NCBI RefSeq assembly: GCF_002813775.1
Contig: NZ_CP020370.1
Span: 2,257,501 to 2,321,500 of the forward strand
Reading direction: 5' to 3'
DNA length: 64,000 bases
Origin: Candidatus Thiodictyon syntrophicum
Lineage (GTDB): Bacteria; Pseudomonadota; Gammaproteobacteria; Chromatiales; Chromatiaceae
Below are positions 56,843-64,000 of this stretch, one piece after another. Both the position numbers and the translations under genes were made by a program. Within the stretch, counting starts at the first letter, position 1. Each line of letters starts with the position of its first letter. The notes below the pieces were generated by a model, which worked only from the letters and a program-made list of their open reading frames with translations, did no database searches and was not told the DNA's origin.

Positions 56843-59148
56843 CTACTCGCGGGTCTCCATCTTGCGCTGGGCCTCCATCAGTGTCCGTTCGTCCTCCGGC
56901 GTCAGCTTGGGCTGGTCGATGCGCAGCGTGAGCCGCTCCAGGGTACCGCTGAAGCGGAACGGCACCTGATAGTCCCCGTCGTCGACCCCGGTGCCGGTGT
57001 CGGCGCCGACATCGAGATTCTCATCCCACTGCATCGTTAGCGGCAGGGTTTTATCCATCCTCTGGACGGCCAGCTCGCGGCCGTCCACCTTGAGCACGCC
57101 GGTGCCGCCGCGCCCGATCCCGCTGACGCTATTGAAGGCGAGGGTCGCCTGCCCCAGACCGTCATATTGGAAATCGAATTCGAGTATGTGTCTGCCGGGC
57201 GCGAGCGGCTCGCCGCCCTCCCAGCGCACCCGCTTCATGTCGACCAGGTTCCACAGGAAAACCGGGCGGCCCTTGAGCAGATAGAAGCCGAAGCCGCCGA
57301 AGCGCCCGCCCTGGGTGATGAGCATGCCCTCGGCCCCGCCTTGCGGGACCTCGATCTCGGCCTTGAGGTTGTAAGACGCATTGAGTATCCCAGGCGCGGC
57401 ACCCATCGGCGTTCCGGTGAGTTCGCCGGTCCAGGTGAAGGTGTCGCGGCCGGCGGTGGGGCTGGGCCGCAGGGTGCCGCCCCGGGTGAGGAAGCTCGAG
57501 TCCAGCGGGAGCACCTGGTGCCGTTGCGCCTCCTCCCAGAACATGCCCTGTAACTCCTTGAGCTTGTCGCGATGCCGGTCGGCGACATTCTCGGATTGGG
57601 TCCAGTCATGGCGCAGGTCGTAGAGTTCCCAGGGGAAAGCCAAGGGGTCTCTGGCGGGCGACAGCAGGTCCCAGGGCGGACGCACGACCGCCGTGCCGGC
57701 CATCCAGCCGTCATGGTAGAGGGCGCGGTCGCCCATCATCTCGAAATACTGGGTCTGGTGCGGGGACGGCGCCGCGGCATTGCGCGCGTCGAAGCCATAC
57801 CTCATGCTGACCCCCTCGATCGGGCTCTGTTTGATGCCGTCGACCACCTCGGGCGCGCGGACCCCGGCCGTTTCCAGGATCGTCGGCGTCACATCGATCA
57901 CATGGTGGAACTGGCCGCGAATACTGCCATGGTCCTTGATCACGGCCGGCCAGGAGATCGCCATACCCTGCCGGGTGCCGCCGAAGTGCGACGCGATCTG
58001 CTTGGTCCAGGAGAAGGGCGTACTGAAGGCCCAGGCCCAGGGGGCGGCCATGTGTGGATAGGTCTTGTCGGACCCCCATAGGTCATAGAAGCGCGCGAGT
58101 TGGACCCCGACCGGGATCTCGACACCATTGAAGGTCGCGACCTCGTTCGGGGTGCCGACCATGGTCCCCTCGGCGCTGCTGCCGTTGTCGCCGCTGATGT
58201 AGATGATCAGGGTATTGTCGAGCCGGCCCAAGTCATCGACCGCCTGGATCACGCGGCCGATCTCGTGGTCCGCATACATCAAATAGGCGGCATAGACCTC
58301 GGCCTGACGGATGAAGAGCCGCTGCTCGTCGGCCGAGAGCGCCTCCCAGTCCTTCAACAGGTCCTTGGGCCAAGGGGTGAGTCTCGCGTTCTGCGGGATG
58401 ACGCCTAGCCGCTGTTGGTTTGCGAAGATCTGCTCGCGCAGCCTGTTCCAGCCTTGGTCGAAGAGCTTGAGCTGCGTCGCCTTCGTGATCCATTCCGGCG
58501 TGGCATGATGCGGTGCGTGCGCCGCGCCGGGGACATAGTAGACGAAGAACGGCTGGTCCGGCGCCAGGTTGTCGACGCGCTTCATATAGGTGATCGCCTC
58601 GTCGGCCATTGCGGTGATCAGGTTGAAGCCGGGACTGTCCTGGGGATGATGCTGTCATAGCCGGGATAGCCCGTCGCCTGTTCCGTAATCACGCCGGTGC
58701 CGACCGAGTGGTGATTGCGCCCGGTGAGCAGCGCGGCACGCGTCGGCGAGCACAGTGCAGTGGAGTGAAAGTTGGTGTAGCGCAGGCCGTTGGCGGCGAT
58801 ACGCTCGAGTGCGGGGGTGGGGATGACGCCGCCGAAGGTGGACGGGGCACCGAAGCCGACATCATCGGTCATGATCAGGAGCACATTGGGCGCGCCCTTG
58901 GGCGGGACTATACGCGCCGGCCAGTAGGGCTCGGACTGCAAGGCGTTGCGCTCGATGCGGCCGTGAAACGCCGGCGGCGGCGGGAGTTGGCGACCGTCGA
59001 TGGTCGTCGTGGCGGCCGACGAGCCTGGCGGTGCCGCGGCGGGCCCCGCGGCGGCGCGGCTGCCGCCGCTCGGGGCAGTGCCGAGGATGACCAAGGCAAG
59101 GGCCATGGCGATGTGCGGTAAGGACCGCGGCGGTCTTGGCAGGTGCAT
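56843..59148 (-). pseudogene. Arylsulfatase with an internal, frameshifting deletion
   Basis: The N-terminal part (59148 to about 58640) has a signal segment, [13 protein letters not shown] and the formylglycine motif [18 protein letters not shown], then [10 protein letters not shown]. The second part starts out of frame at [20 protein letters not shown] and continues with FFVYYVPGAAHAPHH, IIYISGDNGSSAEGT, GTRQGMAISWPAVIKDHGSI and a long C-terminal beta domain to 56843. In intact enzymes some 80-100 residues separate GYxSIIP from PGFNLITxMADEAI, including metal- or substrate-contacting residues. The gene ends are otherwise intact. It would have been an exported sulfate-ester hydrolase. Confidence 0.75.
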
Positions 59149-59396
59149 ATCGACCTCGATGGATTCGGTTGATCGCTCACTGGGTGCCCCGCGACCGGCG
59201 CTGACAGTGGCCGGATTCGCTCTACGCGATTCTAGCAGTTGCCCGTGATTTTGCTATGATTCCAAGCAGGTAAGCCGCCGGGCCGCCGCAGCCCTTGGAA
59301 CCGATGGCGATGGCGATGGCGCGGCACTGGTTGTCGCGGACCTGTGACAGCCCCGTCAGAACGAGCACCCGCGTCGGCGGATTCTTGCCCAATCCT

Positions 59397-59462
59397 TAGC
59401 GCCCTGATAGGCTTGATCCTCGTCGGCAATCTAGTCCAGGATTGAAGGGAAAGAACGAAAAC
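59397..59462 (+). promoter_or_regulatory. Leader segment shared with the transglycosylase pseudogene
   Basis: TAGCGCCCTGATAGGCTTGA, TCCTCGTCGGCAAT and GGGAAAGAACGAAAACA repeat the segment at 43486-43550. It ends 15 bases before the ATG of the NERD-kinase gene. The -10-like TAATAT of the other copy is not conserved, so the shared part may be an RNA leader or transcription-factor site. Bases 59149-59396 contain no gene. Confidence 0.5.
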
Positions 59463-59477
59463 AAGGGCAGCACAGTA

Positions 59478-60350
59478 ATGGTCCGTCACATCCTCTGCGG
59501 CACCTTCGTCAACGAAAGCGAGCGCCTCGCCTGCGCGCGGCTGTTCGCCAAGCTCCAGGCCGCCCCCGGCGACTGGATCATCCTTTCCAACCTCAATCAC
59601 GCCCAGCACCCCAGCGTCCGCTCCGACGAGATCGACGCCGTCGTCATCGGCCCGCCTGGCGTCTTCGTCCTGGACTCGTTCCAGGAGGCCGAGGGCTATC
59701 CCGGCGAGTTGGTCTTCTATTCCCTGGTCGACCCGGCCGCACCGACCCTGTCCGAGCGGCGCAAGGATAGCGGTTGCGACCTGCCCGCCCGGCTCGCCTA
59801 TGCCCAGGCCGCCTCCCTACTCACCCTGTTCGAGCCCGGCGAGCAGCTGGCCGACCAGGTCCGCGGAATCCTGGAACTGGGCTGCGCCCCCAATCCGAGC
59901 GACCGCCCGCCCCTCGACGACCTGGCCCAGGCCCTCGCCGACCTGGCCCCGGCCGAGGCCCCGGCCGCTCCGCCCAGCCTCCCGCCCGCCGATTACTGGG
60001 ACGAGGACACGGTGGTCGACTTCCAGCAGTCCCGCTACAAGATCGTCGGCCGGTTGCTGGGCAAGGGCGGCATCGGTCTGACCTTCAAGGTAGTCGAACT
60101 CGATGCCCATTCCGATGAGAAGTTCGGCACCTATGTCGCCAAGCTGGTACGCGATGCCGCCGACGGCGAGGCCGCGATCCTCGCCTACAAGCCCAAGAAT
60201 CTGATCGTCCAGGGCGGGACACTCGTCCTCACCGACTACGACACCGTAGCCCTTGCCGGCGAGGCGGCCCGCGGCGGGACCTTCCCCTATACCAGCCGAC
60301 TCGGCCCAAGAGCCCCGCGAGTTGGACACCTTGAGATGCGTCGCTGCTGA
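59478..60350 (+). pseudogene. NERD-domain protein kinase with two internal deletions
   Basis: From ATG 59478 the frame has a NERD nuclease-like start (ILCGTFVNESERLACARLFA, WIILSNLNHAQHP, DEIDAVVIGPPGVFVL) up to residue 66. It then jumps to the end of a kinase domain (QVRGILELGCAPNPSDRPPL). A second kinase begins YWDEDTVVDFQQSRYKIVGR with P-loop GKGGIGLTFKVVE near 195 and GTYVAKLV. At about residue 230 it jumps to AYKPKNLIVQGGTLVLTDYD, so the HRD catalytic Asp is gone. The end (LGPRAPRVGHLEMRRC) lacks homology. NERD-kinases of this build occur in phage-defence loci (PglW-like). Probably non-functional. Confidence 0.6.
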
Positions 60351-60469
60351 GCGCATCCTAGGGGCCAGTGCCGTTAAGCGTTCGCCGTGCGGCGCTCCCA
60401 ACCGATCGCCGCGCCGTTTGGCACCACCATGCGTCTCCAAAGGCTAGCTTCATGCGCCGGGTTGTAGAT

Positions 60470-60631
60470 ATGAACACGACCGACATCGAAGGCATGAGCG
60501 TCGCAGAGCCTATGCAGGTTATGGAGGCGATCTGGGCTTCTCTGTTGAAAAGTGATTCAGAGATGGAATCGCCGGACTGGCATCAAGACGAGTTGGTAAC
60601 GCCGTTTGGGCTGATGGAGACCTTGCAATGA
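60470..60631 (+). CDS. Addiction-module antitoxin-like small protein
   Basis: A 53-residue acidic protein: MNTTDIEGMSVAEPMQVMEA, IWASLLKSDSEMESPDWHQD, EL. The pattern (helix, then SPxWHxDxL) matches short addiction-module antitoxins (TIGR02574-like), which normally continue another 20 residues. The end (VTPFGLMETLQ) departs from the family, so a 3' frameshift is likely. ATG 60452 is an alternative start. The stop overlaps the next ORF in an ATGA, so the two are coupled. Confidence 0.5.
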   Translation: MNTTDIEGMSVAEPMQVMEAIWASLLKSDSEMESPDWHQDELVTPFGLMETLQ

Positions 60632-60873
60632 CCGTCACCCCCGTCTGGCGAGACCCGATTGTCGCCGAACTACATACCATTCGCGAGCAGCTTGCAGAAC
60701 GTTTTCACAACGATCTGGCAGCGTATTCAAGGGCAGCGGAGGCCCACTGCCGCGAATTAGGATTCCAGATTGCGCAGTCTCCGGCGTATGAGGAGTCCAG
60801 GACTCTCGACCTTTATCAAGCGTCGCTGCCTGGAATTTGCGACCCGCGACAAGTGGACCTGACTGAGCGATGA
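60628..60873 (+). CDS. Small toxin-antitoxin-associated protein
   Basis: An 81-residue protein starting MTVTPVWRDPIVAELHTIRE, then QLAERFHNDLAAYSRAAEAH. The opening DPIVxExxxIREqxAxRFxxDL is common in small proteins paired with PIN or RelE toxins. The second half (CRELGFQIAQSPAYEESRTL) is not one I recognise. It starts in a 4-base overlap with the preceding ORF and ends in another with a short ORF at 60870-61130. That third ORF has no recognisable features and may not be real. Confidence 0.45.
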   Translation: MTVTPVWRDPIVAELHTIREQLAERFHNDLAAYSRAAEAHCRELGFQIAQSPAYEESRTLDLYQASLPGICDPRQVDLTER

Positions 60874-61356
60874 AACTTGGGGAAGACGCACTGTCTCAGG
60901 CGCAAGTATCACCCCCTGAGTTCACTGCCAAGAGCCTCCGAGACGACTTCGCGGACGCATTAGTCAACTCTGCGCCTTTATCCCCGAACGATTGTGAGTC
61001 GGCGCCCCCACGACGTATGGCATCATACGGCCGAATTGAAGAATGGCTGCATCGCGGATGGCCTTGCTTTGCTCAATGTGCACAAGTGTCGTGTAAGCGC
61101 TGCTGCAGCATGGTCTGGATCGCGCGTTGAGTATTCGAATCAGTCGCAGTGTCCGCTTTCGCAAGAAGTCCTCCGGTATGCTGAAAGAGCGCCATCGAAT
61201 TGAAGACGTCTGCGAGGTACATGTTTCAGCTATCCAGAGATTAAGGCGCCACAAAGGCGAGGTAGAAGCGTAGCCCAGAGAGACACGATGGCAGACTTTC
61301 TTGAAGGTCAGTTGATCATAGTGCGGCCAAGGCGCCCGCTGTTGGCGCAACACAAG
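60870..61356. other. Region without a supported gene
   Basis: A plus-strand frame (60870-61130, 86 codons) starts in an ATGA overlap but has an unlikely composition (PCFAQCAQVSCKRCCSM). On the minus strand, ATG at about 61222 opens a 49-codon frame (MYLADVFNSMALFQHTGGLL) that could be the stub of another toxin-antitoxin gene. Neither is firm. Confidence 0.25.
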
Positions 61357-61590
61357 CTATCGTGCCGCCTCGATCAGCTCGATATCCTTCTTAAGCAGGT
61401 CATTAACCAGACGATCAAAAGGAACGCCCTTGGCATCCGCCCGAGCCGTCAGATAACTCTGGACTTCCGCATCCAGATACACCGGAAGTCTAAGAACCGC
61501 GCCTTCCCGAAAGAACTTCCCACGCTGCGCCCCGGAGAAATCGATCTCTGCAGGCATCTCGTCGTTGGTGTCGTCTATTTGGCTTGACAT
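61357..61590 (-). CDS. Ribbon-helix-helix-type antitoxin
   Basis: A 77-residue protein: MSSQIDDTNDEMPAEIDFSG, AQRGKFFREGAVLRLPVYLD, then AEVQSYLTARADAKGVPFDR, LVNDLLKKDIELIEAAR. The phrase RGKFxRxxAVLxLPVYLDxEVQ is typical of antitoxins paired with BrnT-like toxins; the C-terminal half is the DNA-binding helix pair. It starts 7 bases after the toxin remnant on the same strand, the usual toxin-then-antitoxin order. Confidence 0.7.
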   Translation of the reverse strand: MSSQIDDTNDEMPAEIDFSGAQRGKFFREGAVLRLPVYLDAEVQSYLTARADAKGVPFDRLVNDLLKKDIELIEAAR

Positions 61591-61597
61591 GGCTCAC

Positions 61598-61816
61598 CTA
61601 TCGCGGCTCGTTCTGGTACTGTTGCCGTTCGCGGCGTGTGGCTTCTCGGGCGGAGATGATGCGGACCAAGACGCTCTCCCCAGGTTCGCACAGATAGGTG
61701 TGAGAAACCGCCAGGAATCTGCGGCGCGTCGTGGCGCCAAGGGTAAACCAGCGCTCCTCGTCAGTGCTATGCGCGACGTCGAATATGGTGAGCGCCATCG
61801 GATCAAGCAATACCAA
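61598..61816 (-). pseudogene. BrnT-like toxin lacking its N-terminus
   Basis: The frame reads VLLDPMALTIFDVAHSTDEE, RWFTLGATTRRRFLAVSHTY and VLVRIISAREATRRERQQYQ. The last phrase is the signature end of BrnT ribonucleases. The first 20-25 residues (MxFxWDxxKxxxNxxKHGVxF) are missing; the only start is TTG 61816, and upstream codons do not match. The next decayed gene begins here on the other strand, so the toxin was probably cut by a rearrangement. The antitoxin gene is intact. Confidence 0.65.
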
Positions 61817-61827
61817 GGTGGGAACCG

Positions 61828-62590
61828 GTGGAAACGGCCGGCTCGCGGGGCCCGCTGGTCAACCGGTTGTGTCAGGGACTCGACCGCTTTCCAGGCACCG
61901 GTCAGACCAGCACCCAGACGGGGCGCTTCCTGGCTGCCACCGCCGAGCGTCGGCGCAGCGGCGCGGGCTCGGTACCGGAGGCCGATCGTTGGTTGCTGGA
62001 AAGCGTGACGCGACCGGGCGGCGTGACCCTGCCGCGGCTGCGCTGGGCGCGCCGGGCCGACTCCAGGCCCACGACTCCCGCCCATGTCTCAATCGCCTTC
62101 GATTGCTTCGCCTCGCGCGTGGAGTGCCGCAATCAGGCCGCACTGCCGGCCGATGGGGTACTGGAGGCCCACGGGCTGACGCTGATGCCAAGCCGGACAT
62201 TTCAGGCCGCGCCCACACCACACTGGTTGAGCTTCATCCCTCCCAACCCGGACGGGGAGAAGCACGCGGTCACCGGCATCCTGACCAAGCGTCAGGTGGG
62301 GCTGCACGCGCACATCCTGCGTACCGGAACGCGACGACCTGGGATTCATGCAGTTGATCACCTCCACCAGCAGCTTCGACGAGGTGGTCAATCTGCTGGA
62401 CGGCGCCTTGGGCGAGATGGGCCTGTCCGCCAGCCCCCGCAATTGCACCTACCTGCTGGATGCACTCAAGGCGGTCAGCGGTCGGCTGGCCTTGCGGCTG
62501 GCCGGGGCCGGTAATGCGGTCCAGGAGATGATTGCGGTCGCGCTGGCACAACGGAACTGTGCGCGGGCCGGCGGTGATGTCCCGGCGTGA
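61828..62590 (+). pseudogene. Decayed coding region of unknown family
   Basis: Two frames carry protein-like sequence. Frame 1 (GTG 61828 to about 62330) includes HVSIAFDCFASRVECRNQAA and PHWLSFIPPNPDGEKHAVTG. Frame 2 (about 62320-62590) includes ERDDLGFMQLITSTSSFDEV, VNLLDGALGEMGLSASPRNC and LKAVSGRLALRLAGAGNAVQ. The break near 62330 suggests an internal deletion or frameshift. I do not recognise the family. Position after the NERD-kinase remnant suggests it belonged to the same former locus. Confidence 0.4.
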
Positions 62591-62967
62591 CTATCGCCGG
62601 CCGACGGTTTCCTGATCCCGCTGGAGATCACCGCGTTAGCTGGGGCTGCGGTGTTCTGGCAGTACCTCTGTTTGCACCCTTGAGCAGGCAACTGTCGCTG
62701 CCGCACCGGCCACCGGGCGGCAAGGTCTTGTGGCCCTCGCTGATCATTCCGGCCTTCGGGTGGACAACCGCGAGCGCAGTCTTCCCTCTATTTCCTCACG
62801 GTTGCCGCGATGTCCCGCGCACTTGATAACGCCGTCTACGTCCATATCCGGGGCGAGGGCGGGTCCAAGAAGAGCGTTCGCGACACTGATGAGGCGGTGC
62901 ACATGCAGCAGGTTGGGGAGATTCGCTCTCATCACCCATGGCAACACGACCAAGAGGCATGAATCAG
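62591..62967. other. Decayed region without a supported gene
   Basis: Short protein-like pieces in different frames, for example FLIPLEITALAGAAVFWQYL from about 62607 and a 50-codon frame MSRALDNAVYVHIRGEGGSK from 62809 to 62961. No complete gene. It looks like a continuation of the decay seen at 61828-62590. Confidence 0.35.
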
Positions 62968-63804
62968 ATGCAAAATCTTACGGATTACCCACAACTGCAG
63001 GCGCTGCTGTCGCAGGACCCGGAGGCCACCACCGAGTTGCTTGCGGTATCCAAGGCACCGCTCGGGGACTATCTCATCGTTGGGCAGAACGATGACGAGT
63101 CCGGCGGCTCATACCTGGTCTTTGCTGCACAGGACGGCACGGTCCAGATCCTGGCTGCCGACACCACGGTCTTCCCCCTTTCCGCCGCCACCGTCCCGGC
63201 CGAGAATATCGATGAACTCGCTGAGCAGATTGTCGGCTCCGAAATCGCGAACACCGCTCGCGGCGCGCGCGCCGCCGCCGAATTTGATTCTCCGCTCGCC
63301 AGTTTGGGCGAAGAGTTTCCGGCGGACCTCGAACGGGCCATGCGACGCGCGCTCGGCAACCGCCCAGTAATCACCCGTGCTGCCGGTCAGACCAACCATC
63401 AACGCATCCACGCGAGCGCCTTGCAGCATGAGAACAAACTCAGTTCCAAGCAGGCAAGCGGCACCCAGAACGGGAAACTGGCCTGCGCCTGGGCAGTCAA
63501 CCGCGTGGTCAATGATGCGCTCGGTCGGCCCGTTGGCGGCGGGCTGTCAACCGCCAATATGGACGTTGCGCTCAGGAACGGAAAAGGGGACCGCATCCCG
63601 GAATCCGATGCGACCGCGGGTTCAATCATCATTTCGCCGACTGAAGGGCGTGTAGTTGGCCATGTAGGTATCTTAGGCAAGGGTGGGCTTGTCTATTCAA
63701 ACTCATCCAGCAAGGCGCTTTGGGTTCAGAACTACACTATTTCGACATGGCGCAGACGTTATGGAGACAGGGGCTTGGACGTGAAGTTCTACAACGTAGT
63801 TTAG
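62968..63804 (+). CDS. Protein with a C-terminal CHAP/NlpC-P60-like amidase domain
   Basis: I choose ATG 62968 because AAGAGG lies 10 bases upstream (ATG 62959 is possible). The 278-residue product has no signal peptide. Residues 1-150 are acidic (LQALLSQDPEATTELLAVSK, TVPAENIDELAEQIVG) and unrecognised. The C-terminal 120 residues hold a likely catalytic Cys in GKLACAWAVNRVVNDALG, then TAGSIIISPTEGRVVGHVGI with the likely His, and GGLVYSNSSSKALWVQNY. That Cys-His layout fits CHAP-type peptidoglycan amidases. Lack of a signal peptide suggests lysis, toxin or effector delivery; no immunity gene is visible. Bases 63805-64000 show nothing. Confidence 0.6.
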   Translation: MQNLTDYPQLQALLSQDPEATTELLAVSKAPLGDYLIVGQNDDESGGSYLVFAAQDGTVQILAADTTVFPLSAATVPAENIDELAEQIVGSEIANTARGARAAAEFDSPLASLGEEFPADLERAMRRALGNRPVITRAAGQTNHQRIHASALQHENKLSSKQASGTQNGKLACAWAVNRVVNDALGRPVGGGLSTANMDVALRNGKGDRIPESDATAGSIIISPTEGRVVGHVGILGKGGLVYSNSSSKALWVQNYTISTWRRRYGDRGLDVKFYNVV

Positions 63805-64000
63805 CGCCCGGGCCGATCGGGTGGGTTGCGGCTCGCGCTCGACCGACCCGCTCGGCCGCGGAGTACGGGTTGGGAGCGGCTGCGGGCTTAAGGCGTCGGC
63901 CGCGCCATTGAGGGCCTCGACCGAGGGAAAAAAGGGGCCCGGTTTGAATGGCACTGAGATAAGCCCGACCGACTATCTCGACCCAGGCGCCTGCTTCCAA

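Overview
The window is GC-rich, roughly two thirds G+C by eye, and looks like an accessory region of a large gammaproteobacterial chromosome. A purple sulfur bacterium (Chromatiaceae) is my best guess. This rests on style (dense dyad repeats between genes, PEP-CTERM and IPTL-CTERM-like exported proteins, many toxin-antitoxin and restriction genes) and not on a marker gene. I saw no rRNA, tRNA or CRISPR array.

Layout. 1-1564: an IS66-type element, cut by the window edge, that truncates a Uma2-type gene. 2.3-3.2 kb: a frameshifted PIN toxin with a small partner. 3.4-7.0 kb: an AT-rich, probably transferred gene for a secreted lipase-like protein. 7.2-10.6 kb: the molybdate transporter modABC, divergent from a di-Mop protein, with a ModE-like operator between. 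10.8-14.5 kb: a 1237-residue membrane fusion protein (aminopropyltransferase-like, FMN-binding and NapH/NosR-like parts). 14.8-15.6 kb: an internally deleted phosphodiesterase. 15.6-17.8 kb: a nested transposon. 18.3-21.5 kb: an AmmeMemoRadiSam set. 21.7-23.6 kb: duplicated alpha/beta hydrolases. 23.6-29.0 kb: a cohesin-like PEP-CTERM protein beside a sedolisin protease with a C-terminal dockerin. 29.4-37.4 kb: type I restriction system 1. 38.0-43.5 kb: a hybrid histidine kinase and a REC-GGDEF cyclase. 43.6-46.2 kb: a twice-deleted transglycosylase/PBP pseudogene. 46.4-56.7 kb: type I restriction system 2 with darTG inside and an M48-like gene at its end. 56.8-63.8 kb: deleted sulfatase and NERD-kinase genes, toxin-antitoxin fragments, decayed coding sequence and a CHAP-like hydrolase.

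The most unusual signal is a transposon family. A DDE transposase gene sits in a 1.9-kb element (15805-17720) with 22-bp terminal inverted repeats and a perfect 8-bp target duplication. It lies inside an older small element with the same ends, which itself sits inside a third repeat. The same ends cap many 113-146-bp non-autonomous elements between genes across the window, several with their own 8-bp duplications. Their internal hairpins differ from copy to copy.

A second theme is gene decay by clean internal deletion: the phosphodiesterase, transglycosylase, sulfatase and NERD-kinase all keep recognisable ends but have lost catalytic cores. A third is a defence cluster of two complete type I systems, DarTG and several toxin-antitoxin pieces.
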